DNA of 64,000 bases. Source: Nicotiana tabacum. Lineage: Eukaryota; Streptophyta; Magnoliopsida; Solanales; Solanaceae. Of the stretch, positions 22,764-32,851 are shown in pieces (within the stretch, counting starts at the first letter, position 1; each line of letters begins with the position of its first letter). The position numbers were made by a program, and so were the translations under genes. The notes beneath the pieces are model-generated. The model made no database searches and was not told where the DNA came from. It saw only the letters and a program-made list of their open reading frames with translations. Where the stretch lies: contig NC_134103.1 in the NCBI RefSeq assembly GCF_000715075.1, positions 74,711,519-74,775,518 on the forward strand, read 5' to 3'.

Positions 22764-25464
22764 TTAGTAAACGTAGCCCTTAACAAACATTCCTTTTTTA
22801 GCTTCGTCTGATTCACCCTCGCCAGTGTACTTTCCAAGTTGAGCAAGAGAGTTGGCCTTAGCTCTGACTAGCAACGCGTCCTGAGCAGCCTTCACGTTCT
22901 CAGGGAGTCCGCCCCATGTCTTCAAGCAAGTGTTTTGAAGAGCCCTCGCGTATGAGAAAGATACGTGCCACGGGTTTGGAGCTTGGTTCATGGCATTCAA
23001 GTTCAATGTAGCCTCAACTTCTGATTGTCCACCAGATAAGAACTGTTCAAATCCCAAACAACATTGAGTTGAGTAATCTCCTACCTTTGTTTTAAAATGT
23101 ATGCTGTTTCTCACCTCAAATATTTACAGCCTATACAATATGCACTAATAGTATGTTGAAACTTTCTAGTGATAAAAAAGGGCAGCCCGGTACATTAAGC
23201 TCCCGATATGCGCGGCCTTACCCTGCATTTCTGCAAGAGGCTGTTTCCACGGCTCAAACGCGTGACCTCCTGCTTTACCAGTTACGCCAAGGCTCCCCAA
23301 CATGATATAGAAACTTATACATGTGACATATGGGTCTATAAGGCCGAAATGAACATTTGTACACTCAAAACATAAGCCAAAAAGTCCATACAAGTATCCA
23401 TACACATGACATCAACTTTCTAGTGATAGTCGCTAAGAGTTGTGAAGAGCTGGCTCAATTAGACATCCCAAAGCATAGGTTTCAATGGTTCTTAATGTAA
23501 TTTTTATATGCTTTTTGCCATTTTGGTAACTTTTACGAGTTTAACTTCTATATATACCGACTGTGTAAAATATTTTTTGCTACCAAGTCATCTACTTAAA
23601 ATATAACTACATGTAACTGGTCATAATTAGTGGAACTAGTTACCTTAAAACAAGGCAGACAACTTGCTATAACATATTAAGTTACACTCATAGTATAAAG
23701 TTCTACTACCCTCAGTGTGTATATATATATATAAGTTAAACTCAATGCATGTATCCTATATTCAGAAAGTCTTCTGCTAGTTGACAAGCTTTTCTTTTCT
23801 TGTTATAAGTATTAACAACTGCAAAATCAATATATCTTTATGTCTTTAGCAACTCATATAGAATTTGAGATTTAGTGAAACGGTAAAAATGAGGAGGAAA
23901 CTTGCCATGATTCCAGGGACAGCAGGGGGAATTCTTCGGCGGAGAAGCTTGAGAGTATAATCAGCAACTTGCTCGGGAGTAGCCCTGTCTTTGCATTCAG
24001 CACCAGGAGTGACCATACTCGGCTTGAGGAGAATACCCTCAAACATGACATTGTTCTCGGCGAGGTAAAAAAAGACCTCGGCCCAAACCTGCTGTGCAAC
24101 CTCAAAAGTCCTGTCAATGCCATGTTCACCATCCAACAATATTTCCGGCTCCACAATTGGGACCAAACCACTGTCCTGAGCAATGGCAGCATAGCGAGCC
24201 AAACCCCACGCTGCTTCCTTCACTGCCAATGCAGATGGTCCGTTGGGAATGCTCACGACTGTACGCCTGAAATACCAAAAACATTAAGTATATATCATTA
24301 TAGTGCACCTGGTTGCCTTTTTTATTGAAGTAAGTCGGATTTCCTAAAATTTACCATTTGGCAAAGCGAGCTCCTTGTTGGTAGTATGCAGCAGTGCGAG
24401 AGGCAAGGCCGTCTAGACCTTGGCACCATGACTCATCATTTGAACCAGCAAGCGGCACTAAACCCTGTTTTCAATCAAGTCAAAAGATGATCTTTAGTTA
24501 GATAACAGAGGTACTTTGAACCAAATATGTTTGAGAATCAAACTAAAATAGAGTTGAACACCCTGGCATTTTATTCGTCTGGCCCCCAACCAAAGGCGGA
24601 TTCAGAATCTTAAATCATCAGGTGCAAAGTATCCTTTGCATCGACTACTTTTCCGTTGTAGTGACAACAACTTACAATAAATATATAATTCCCAAAAGTG
24701 TTGCATTTTAAATATACCTTGTCAACTTTGATACCAGGAACAATATTTTGTTCAACAAGGACATCAACCATTTTGCGGCCATCAGTCGTGGATTGGTAGA
24801 GGGTCTCCTCGAAGAGAATGGCACCAGAGACGTACTGTCCAAGACCTGGAGCTGTTATAAGCAAAGTTCTATAAGCTTGGCGGTTAGCCTCAGTGTTCTC
24901 TAACCCAATGGAAGCCAAACGCTTTCCGCAAGTGGCATTTGACTCGTCCATCGCCAATATTCCACGCCCTGGTGATGCAATTGTTTTCTGCACAGTTACC
25001 ATAAACACTTCATTATCACATTGGTCTTTTATTTGCCTCTTGCTCGATCTGCTAAATTTATTAATGAAGCATTAAACGGGCCAATTATTAATAGATTTAA
25101 CTTATATACACTGACACTGAAATGAATTTCTACACTATCATTATATCTGTTTTAACTGGTTATAGCAGGCTATTTACTTTATCGGCAGCTACATGATATT
25201 GTAGGTCATATTAACATGGCAATTTATATTAATTATACGCTATCAGTGCACAAAAGTTAAACTCATTATTAATAGACTAATGAAACTTACAGCGGTCTTG
25301 ACGAGCTCATCAGCATAGGAACAAGCGGCGCGGACAGTAAGACAAGGGGCGGTTGTAGGGTGGCAGCGGATAACTGAGACGGAAGGTTGGCGAAGAGTTT
25401 GTCCCTTAACGAACTCAGATTTGTCAAAAACTGGAGATGACTTTAGCAGAGATGCTGAGGCCAT
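22764..25464 (-). CDS. Fructose-bisphosphate aldolase class I, chloroplastic, five exons
   Basis: Catalyses reversible condensation of dihydroxyacetone phosphate with glyceraldehyde 3-phosphate or erythrose 4-phosphate in the Calvin cycle, in the plastid stroma. Exons on the minus strand: 25291-25464, 24718-24987, 24355-24464, 23906-24266, 22764-23042. Phases agree and give 397 residues, normal for plastid aldolase. The first 45 or so residues are Ser/Thr-rich and basic like a transit peptide; the mature part starts near [12 protein letters not shown]. Visible motifs: [20 protein letters not shown], the Schiff-base lysine in [12 protein letters not shown], and [19 protein letters not shown]. 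The C-terminal Tyr is present (VKGYVY). Intron 4 uses a GC donor (ATG then GCAAGT); the other three introns are GT-AG. Intron 4 also carries a SINE. The frame is intact. A cytosolic isozyme is unlikely because of the N-terminal extension. Confidence 0.96.
23175..23413 (-). mobile_element. Au-like SINE insertion in aldolase intron 4, 15-bp target duplication
   Basis: Flanking AACTTTCTAGTGATA copies at 23160-23174 and 23414-23428 bound a 239-bp insert. Its left part (23175-23299) is, on the minus strand, a SINE with A-box-like TGGCGTAACTGGTAAAG and B-box-like GGTCACGCGTTTGAG, ending in a T run, as in the Au SINE family from memory. It lacks internal segments relative to the remembered consensus. 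The right part (23300-23413) is about 114 bp of other sequence upstream of the SINE head but inside the duplication. Confidence 0.75.
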
Positions 25465-25926
25465 TTTCTTGTTTTTTTCTTTTTCCTCAAAGTAAGAGTA
25501 CTCTTACTACAAATACCTTATCTCAGCTTTCTCCTCAAGTCTCTCCTTGCCACAAACAAAGTTCTCAAGCAGTTCCAAATTTATAACTGTGTCAAGACAG
25601 CAATTGTTTCACCAAAATGAAGATATCTCATTTGAGGTTGTCATGCTCTAAACAATGTCCACTTGCCATGTAGACATAATTTTTCTTTTTGGTGTAGTAC
25701 AAGTGGTTAAAATATATGGAATTATTTCCACCTTGCAAAAGAATTTCCACTATGTTATCATATGGACTTTTTAAGTCATTAAAACTGGAAAAAAAATCTT
25801 TGTTTTCTTGGAGTTATTTGACAATTGAAAGCGACATTACAATCACGATATACTAGAGTACAATTAAGTTGGCTTGCTCAAAGCAACACCAGTGCCCAAA
25901 CGTGAGGCTCTGATTAGCAGTCCTCT
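25465..25926 (-). promoter_or_regulatory. Aldolase 5' flank and putative core promoter
   Basis: On the minus strand a TATAAAT sequence lies at 25579-25585, about 115 nt upstream of the start codon, a plausible TATA box. GAGATAAG at 25517-25524 matches the I-box (GATAAG) of light-regulated plant genes, though here it would lie in the 5' UTR. The flank ends about 460 bp upstream of the start codon, where the hAT-like element and its nested Sirevirus begin. Calls rest on motif match only. Confidence 0.35.
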
Positions 25927-26145
25927 ATTGAGGCCAGGGGCGAAGCTACATTGTCCTAAGGGTGGTCTTTCGTCGAAAAATTATACTGTGTATATATAGG
26001 TAAAATATTAGGTTTTAGAAATATTATAACATAAATTGAACACCCTTTGTCGGGTAATTATTTTTACTTCTTTTAAGTTTGAATACTCTTAGGGACTTTT
26101 GCATCTATACCCAATTTTTGGGGTCACAATTGAAGCTACACCCAC

Positions 26146-27057
26146 TGCTAGGTTATGTGTCCTGTTATGTTTTGATGATCTAACAAACTTAATGATGAAA
26201 ACCAGATGGGGAACCTGTTACACATGTTCAAAGTGCTCAAGAACAACAAGTATCAAGTCAGACACAAGTTCCAACAATCAGAGTCAAAGAGACGACAGGA
26301 GAACAGATGGACATAAGTTCCCTTGCTGACTGTACCAGTCAACTGCTCACAACTATAAAGTTGCTGCAACTGTTCCTCTGCACACACGCAACAGTGTGAC
26401 CAGTGCAGCAGCCACCTCCTAGGACATGCCTTGTACCGGATATTGCTTGCATTATCCAAGTGATGCCACTTGTGTAATATTAATATGAAGCAAAGGGAAA
26501 ACAACACACTTGCACATTCAAGAATTGATCAAGCTTTCTCTCAAGTGTTGCCAACTTGCAAGTGACATTCAAGGCTTCAAGAATAGAGAAACATCATAAC
26601 GAAAGACCAGTTTCCTGCATTGAGTTATTACATGTCCCTAGTTATGTTGTACCTTTGTTAAAGTGATTTACTTGTAATTCTTACTTAGCTTAGCTAGAAT
26701 CATTGTGTGGGAAACCTTTTGTAAAATCATAAACCTCGTGTTTGTGTCTTGACTAGAGCTAGTCGAGTTGTGAGCTTTGTAATAGAGTTCTTACAAAGAG
26801 GCTTGTAATAGAGTTATTACAAGTGAGTGAAGGGTTAAGGTTTTAATTCCTAGGTTACAATAAGTTGTAATTTGAACTTGCTCGTTTAGTGAAGTTGAAA
26901 TCCTACGAGTGTAGGTCGTGATTTTTAATCCCATGAGCTGGGAGTTTTCCACGTAAAACTCTGTTGTGTCATTTACTTATCTCTTTGTGTGCGTTCTGTG
27001 GGAACTGATAAAGAACCTTGTTTTCTATACAGTTTGGTGGACCCTAAGTTTCTATCA
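26146..27057 (+). repeat. Sirevirus 5' LTR
   Basis: Begins TGCTAGGTTATGTG and ends GTTTCTATCA next to the primer-binding site. Its partner is 35539-36456. It lies in the divergent 5' flank of the aldolase gene, about 680 bp upstream of the aldolase start codon and reading away from it. Confidence 0.92.
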
Positions 27058-27059
27058 AT

Positions 27060-27071
27060 TGGTATCAGAGC
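27060..27071 (+). other. Sirevirus primer-binding site (initiator Met tRNA)
   Basis: TGGTATCAGAGC follows the LTR after two nucleotides. This is complementary to the 3' end of plant initiator methionine tRNA and is the standard Ty1/copia primer site. Confidence 0.9.
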
Positions 27072-27110
27072 AGGTTCTTTCTATGAGGCTAACACCTAGA
27101 AAGGATCCTA

Positions 27111-29090
27111 ATGGCTGCTTCACCAAACTTTAAAAAATGTCAATCTACCTACAGACCGCCAAGATTCAATGGCCAATACTACGGATGGTAGAAGACAAGG
27201 ATGGATGATTTCATCATGGCTGAAGATTCAGAGCTCTGGGATGTTATCTGCGATGGTCCTTTCGTTCCTATGAAGACCATTGGTGAACCAGCAATGACAG
27301 TTCCTAAGACAAGGAAGGAGTACAACGATGTTGATTGCAAGGCTATAGAAAAGAACTTTCGAGCAAACAAGATCCTCATCTGTGGTATCAGACTAGACGA
27401 ATACAACGGGATTTTTGCATGTCAATCTGCCAAGGAGGTCTGGGAAGCTCTCCAATAGCACACGAAGGGACAATTCAAATCAAGTAGTCGAAGATTGATA
27501 TGCTAACCACTGAGTATGAACTCTTCAGGATGAAAGATGATGAGTCCATTCAGGACATGCACACTCGCTTCACCTCTATCATCAATGAGCTCCATTCCCT
27601 AGGAGAAATCATTCCAAGGAACAAATTTTTCAGGAAAATACTCAGCGTATTACCTAGTTCCTAGGAAAGCAAAGTAAATGCTATCACATGGGCAAAGGAT
27701 CTACAAAAACTAACCACTTGATTAACTTAGTAGTAATATGAAAACTTATGAAATAAAGAAGAAGAAGGATCATGAGAGAAAAGAGCCCAAAAGGAAGAAT
27801 AACCTCGTCCTCAAGACAGACAACAATGACTCAAGTGGTGAGGATGCTAATATGGCTTACCTGACAAAGTGATTTCAGAAAATGGTTCGCAGGAATGGAG
27901 GTATTGCAAAAAGGGGAAGCTCCAGCAAGCCAAGAGGGTATGACTTATGTCATAAATGTGGAAAGCCAGGACACTTTATTAAGGACTGTCCTCTCCTTAA
28001 GTAAGATCAGTACAATCACAACACAGACAAAGCAGCCAAGAAGAACCCGGTTCCTGACAAAAGATTCAAGAGAAAAGAAATCGCTAATAATGTTGTGAAA
28101 CAAGCTCTTGCTGCATGGGGAGATTCTTCCAGCGAATCTGGAGAAGATGATGCACAAGGTGATACCTCCGTGATGGTAGTTGAAAGTAAAACAGCTGATT
28201 ATGATTTTATCTTTGCCTTGATGGCAAAATCTGACGATGATGAAAATAATGATGATGATGAGGTAAACTTTCTAGACGTTCAAAGAAATATAAAGTCTTA
28301 CTCTCAGAAAAAGCTTATATCTTTGGTAAATATTTTAATTGGTGCTTATCACAATCTTATAAATGATAAAAATGCTTTAACTATAGAGCTAGGAGAGGTA
28401 GAAAATGAGAGAGATGATTTGGTAATCGTAGTGGTTGGCCTAAAAGAAACCATCAAGGATTTGATGAAAGAAAAGAGTGTTATGATTAAAAAGGTTGAAG
28501 ACGTAGAATATGAGAGAGATGACTTGTTGGTAGTCGTCATGGACCTAAAAGAAACAATAGAGAAATTAAAAAGGGGAAACAGTTCTGGGACTGTCCAAAA
28601 GGGAAATAAAGTTGCAAGTGAGACACACATTAAGCTTGAAAATAAACTCAAATCTGTGAAATCTAGTCTGTGTGCTGAACTTGAAAGAAACAGACAGCTT
28701 CAAGAAGACCTAGGCAGAGTTAAAAATGACCTAGAAAAATCTCTAAAGTGGACCTGGTCCTCTGATACAATTGCTGCCATATATACAAGCAGTGGTGGGA
28801 ACAGGCAGGGAGTCGGGTTCCAAAAGGAAAAGACTCTCTACAATTCACATAGCAAGTATGTTACCATCCCTGATAACTGACTTTGCACTCACTGTGGCAA
28901 CACTGCTCACTTTAAAGAAAGTTATAAGGCTAGAATTCAGTCCCAACAGAAAAACAAGGTTTCTATTGAAAAGGTAACTGCTGTTAAGGAACCTGGTTCC
29001 TCCATTAAAAAACGTACATTGCATGCCTGGACAAAAAGAAGTTTAATTCCCTTTTCCTCACTACAAGGGATCTAAACTTGTTTGGGTTCC
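27111..29090 (+). pseudogene. Sirevirus gag, degenerate
   Basis: Starts at ATG 27111 (reading MAASPNFKKCQSTYRPPRFN). Early stops occur at about 27189 and 27456. The core includes YNDVDCKAIEKNFRANKIL. A CCHC zinc knuckle, CHKCGKPGHFIKDC, lies at about 27950-27991, and a second one near 28882 has its last Cys replaced (CTHCGNTAHFKESY). Between them (28095-28880) the protein is acidic, then has a repeated coiled-coil segment: ERDDLVIVVVGLKETI and ERDDLLVVVMDLKETI are two copies about 40 residues apart. Long gag with internal repeats fits Sireviruses. It cannot make a full product. Confidence 0.8.
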
Positions 29091-29097
29091 TAAGTTT

Positions 29098-32000
29098 AAT
29101 CCTTGATTCTCTTGTGCAGGGAGCAGTAAAAGGAAGTAGCCAAAAATGGTATATGGATAGTAGTTGTTCTAAGCACGTGACTGGAAGCATCGATGATTTC
29201 CTTTCACTCAAAGCCTTGCAAGGAGGGAGTGTGTCCTTTGGCAATGGCAAAAAGGGATACATTCTGGGAGTAGGAAGAATTGGGAAGTCACTCACTCACT
29301 CAATTAAAAATGTGTACTATGTGAACGACTTGAAATATAGCCTACTGAGTGTTTCCCAAATCTGCGAAAAAGTAAACAAAGTGGAATTTGTGTCAAAAGT
29401 CTACACAATCACAAATCGTGTGACTCGTGAAGTGGTCCTGGTGGCAAAAAGATACAAAAATATTTATGTTGCTGATTTTGAGTCCTTGCAAAATGGGGAT
29501 CTCACATGTCTAAGTGTTGTTGATGATGATACTGAATTATGGCACAGAATATTGGGTTATGCAAGTTTTACTTTGCTGAACAAATTGGTCAAGAAGGACC
29601 TGGTTCGTGGCCTGCCTAAGTCAAGCTTCAAAAATCACAAGGTGTGTGATGCATGAGTAAAAGAAAAGCAATCCAGGTCCTCCTTCAAGCCCAGAAAGGA
29701 AGTCAGCACCTCAAGGACTCTTGATCTTCTCCATATGGCTCTTTGTGGACCTATGAGGGTGCCAAGTAAAGGAGGAAAGAAGTACATATTTGTTATAGTA
29801 GATGACTATTCTAGATTTAGCTGGACCTTGTTCCTCAGAACCAAGGATGAAACTTTTTTCGTGTTTGCTGCTTTTGTAAAGAAGATCCAAGTGAAGATGA
29901 GCCATAATGTTGTGTGTATAAGATCTGATCATGTCACAAAGTTTGACAATGCAAAATTCGATAAATTCTTTGCTGAAAATGGCATAAGTCATAATTTTTC
30001 AGCTCCAAGAACACCTCAACAAAATGGTGTTGTGGAGAGGAAAAATAGGACTCTTGAAGACATGGCAAGGACAATGTTAATTGACAGTGGCATTGCAAAA
30101 AGCTTCTGGGCATAAGCAGTTAACACTGCATGCTACTTGGTGAACAGGTGCATGATCAGGTCCCTCCTGAACAAAACCCCATATGAACTGTTGAAAGGGA
30201 GGAAACCCAAGCTAACACATTTAAGAACATTTGGATGCAAATGCTTTGTTCTCAACAATGGCAAAGAAGCACTTGGAAAATTTGATGCCAAAAATGATGA
30301 ACGAATCTTTCTGGGCTATTCATCACAAAGCAAAGCCCACAAAGTCTACAACAAAAGAACTCAATGTGTTGAGGAAAGCATACATGTGATCTTTAATGAA
30401 TCACACCACTTATGTGGGAAAGATTCACATGATAAGATCGATCAAGACGGAGAGCAGTCAATGGTTCCTGGTGAAGTCATTGATATGGCAAATGGAAATG
30501 CCGACATGATGTGTCACGTCAAGGAATCAAATGAAGATGGTGCAGCTGTATCTCAAACTGATGCAGAGGAACCTGGTCCCTCAATCACAATAACTGAAGC
30601 TGAGAATAGAGTTGTTGATGATGTGCAAGGAACCCCAGATGCTGAGCTGAGAAGCGGGACTCATGTTAACAATGGATCACATTCAGAAGAACCTGGATCC
30701 TCTCACAATGAGATTCAGGTATCTAACTGGAAGCACAAAAGTTCACACCCTCTTCAAAATATGATCACTCCTCTCGACTCAGGGATTCAAACTAGATCAA
30801 AGTCAAGAAACACACTTGCCTTCTCGGCCTTTCTTTCTCAAATTGAGCCTAAAAATATCAAGGAAGCATTGAAAGATGCTGACTGGATTACTGCTATGAA
30901 AGATGAACTCCATCAATTTGAGAGGAACAACGTATGGCACCTGGTTCCTCAACCTGCTAACAGAACTGTTATAGGAACTAGGTGGGTATTCAGAGACAAA
31001 CTTGATGAGTTTGGAAATACAACAAGGAACAAGGCAAGGCTACTAGTTCAAGGCTACAATCAAGAAGAAGGGATTGACTATGATGAAACTTTTTCTCCAG
31101 TTGCTCGAATGGAAGCCATCAGAATCCCCATTGCCTTTGCATCTCATATGGAATTCAAATTGTTCCAAATGGATGTCAAAAATGCATTTCTGAATGGCTT
31201 TCTAAAAGAAGAAGTCTTCGACAAGCAACCACCTGAATTCGAATGTCATGAGTATCCTGAGCATATATTCAAACTTGACAAAGCTTTGTATGGGCTGAAG
31301 CAGGCTCCTCGTGCTTGGTATGAAAGGTTATCCAAATTCCTCCTAGAAAATGGATTTACAAGAGGAAAAATCGACAATACCCTATTTATGAAGAAACGGG
31401 GGAGGAACCTGCTCATTGTGCAATTATATGTTGACGACATCATCTTTGGTGCAACAAATGACTCTATGTGTAAAGAATTTGCAAAGCTCATGGGCAGCGA
31501 GTTTGAAATGAGTATGATGGGGGAATTGAATTTCTTCTTGAGTCTGCAAGTTAAGCAAACTCCTAAAGGGACAATGATAAGTCAGCAGAAGTATATCAAA
31601 GAGCTTCTAAAGAGATTTGAGATGGAAAGTTCAAAAATCATTGATACTCCTATTGCTACCGCCACTCGTCTTGACATGGATGAACCGGGTTCTCCTGTGA
31701 ATGAGACCATGTACAGAGGTATCATTGGGTCACTCATGTATCTCACAGCAAGTAGAACAAATATCGTATTCAGCATAGGATTATGTGGTAGGTTTCAATC
31801 CAAAGGAATCTCATCTGAAGGCTGTCAAGAGAATTCTAAGATATCTCAAAGGAACACAGGACCTGGTTCTCTACTACCCTTCAGGAGACAATTTTGACTT
31901 GATTGGATATGCTGACGCTGATTATGCTGGTTATCTGGTGGATAGAAAAAATACCTCTGGCATGGCACATTTTCTAGGACCATGCCTAATTTTATGGGGT

Positions 32001-32342
32001 ACGAGGAAATAAAACTCAATGGCTCTTTCAACTGTAGAAGCTGAATATGTGGCAGTTGCTTCTTGCTGTATTTAATTGCTGTGGATCAAGCAGCAGTATT
32101 GCGTGTCATTACTATGTGATAAGACTAGTGCTCTCAACATGGCAAATAATCCAGTCCAGCACAAGAGAACGAAGCACATTAATGTACGACATCATTTTCT
32201 CAGAGACAATGTTGAAAAGGGTCTTATCTGCATGAAGTTTTGCAGCACATAAGACCAAATGGTAGATATCTTCACCAAAGCACTGAGTAGAGAGCAATTC
32301 GAAAAGAATCAACTGGGACTAGGGTTGATAAAGTCAAGTTGA
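29098..32342 (+). pseudogene. Sirevirus pol (protease, integrase, RT, RNase H), degenerate
   Basis: Protease near 29145-29185 reads KWYMDSSCSKHVTG; the family active site is Asp-Ser-Gly, here Asp-Ser-Ser. The integrase zinc-binding region at about 29538 reads LWHRILGYAS, with Tyr for the usual second His. Integrase core 29735-30115 has D, D, E residues in VIVDDYSRF, IRSDHV and GVVERKNRT. RT within 30137-31790 has MDVKNAFLNGFLKEE and the catalytic YVDD at 31427-31438. Near 31795 the frame shifts, and RNase H continues to about 32342, ending in IFTKALSREQFEKNQLG. Stops at about 29654 and 30113 also break the polyprotein. Confidence 0.88.
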
Positions 32343-32851
32343 TCACCTTGTCCCTCAATGATTGGCTATGAAATAAATGAACAGGTAAAACAGCTAAAAA
32401 GTATTTTCTGGCAAGTTCTAACTCATTTCTATACCGTTATAGGTACACACACATGGCAATTACAGAGCAACCAAGAAGCTAGTGGCACTGCGTGTTGGTA
32501 AAAGGATGAGGCTCACATTTACAAAACTTGTCAGGGAACCTGGTTCCCTTGACACAGGTTAGTAGTTTCTTTGTACTCTCATACACAACTCTTTAACAGC
32601 TGAGAAAGTGCCACGTCATTAAAATTTGAGTTTCTCTTTTTACCCTTCTTTAGAATCCAAACGTCGTACCCATTACTAATCGACCCGTCTACCCAGAAAA
32701 TTAATACCCATTTCCAACCGGTTCCTCACCCTGTTTAAATAAACCCAAACGATGTCTCTATAACCATTGTTCATATCAAAATCCAAAATCTCCCTTTTTC
32801 TCTCAACAACCAAATACTTCATTTCTTTATGTTCTTACTACAAATCCCTAC

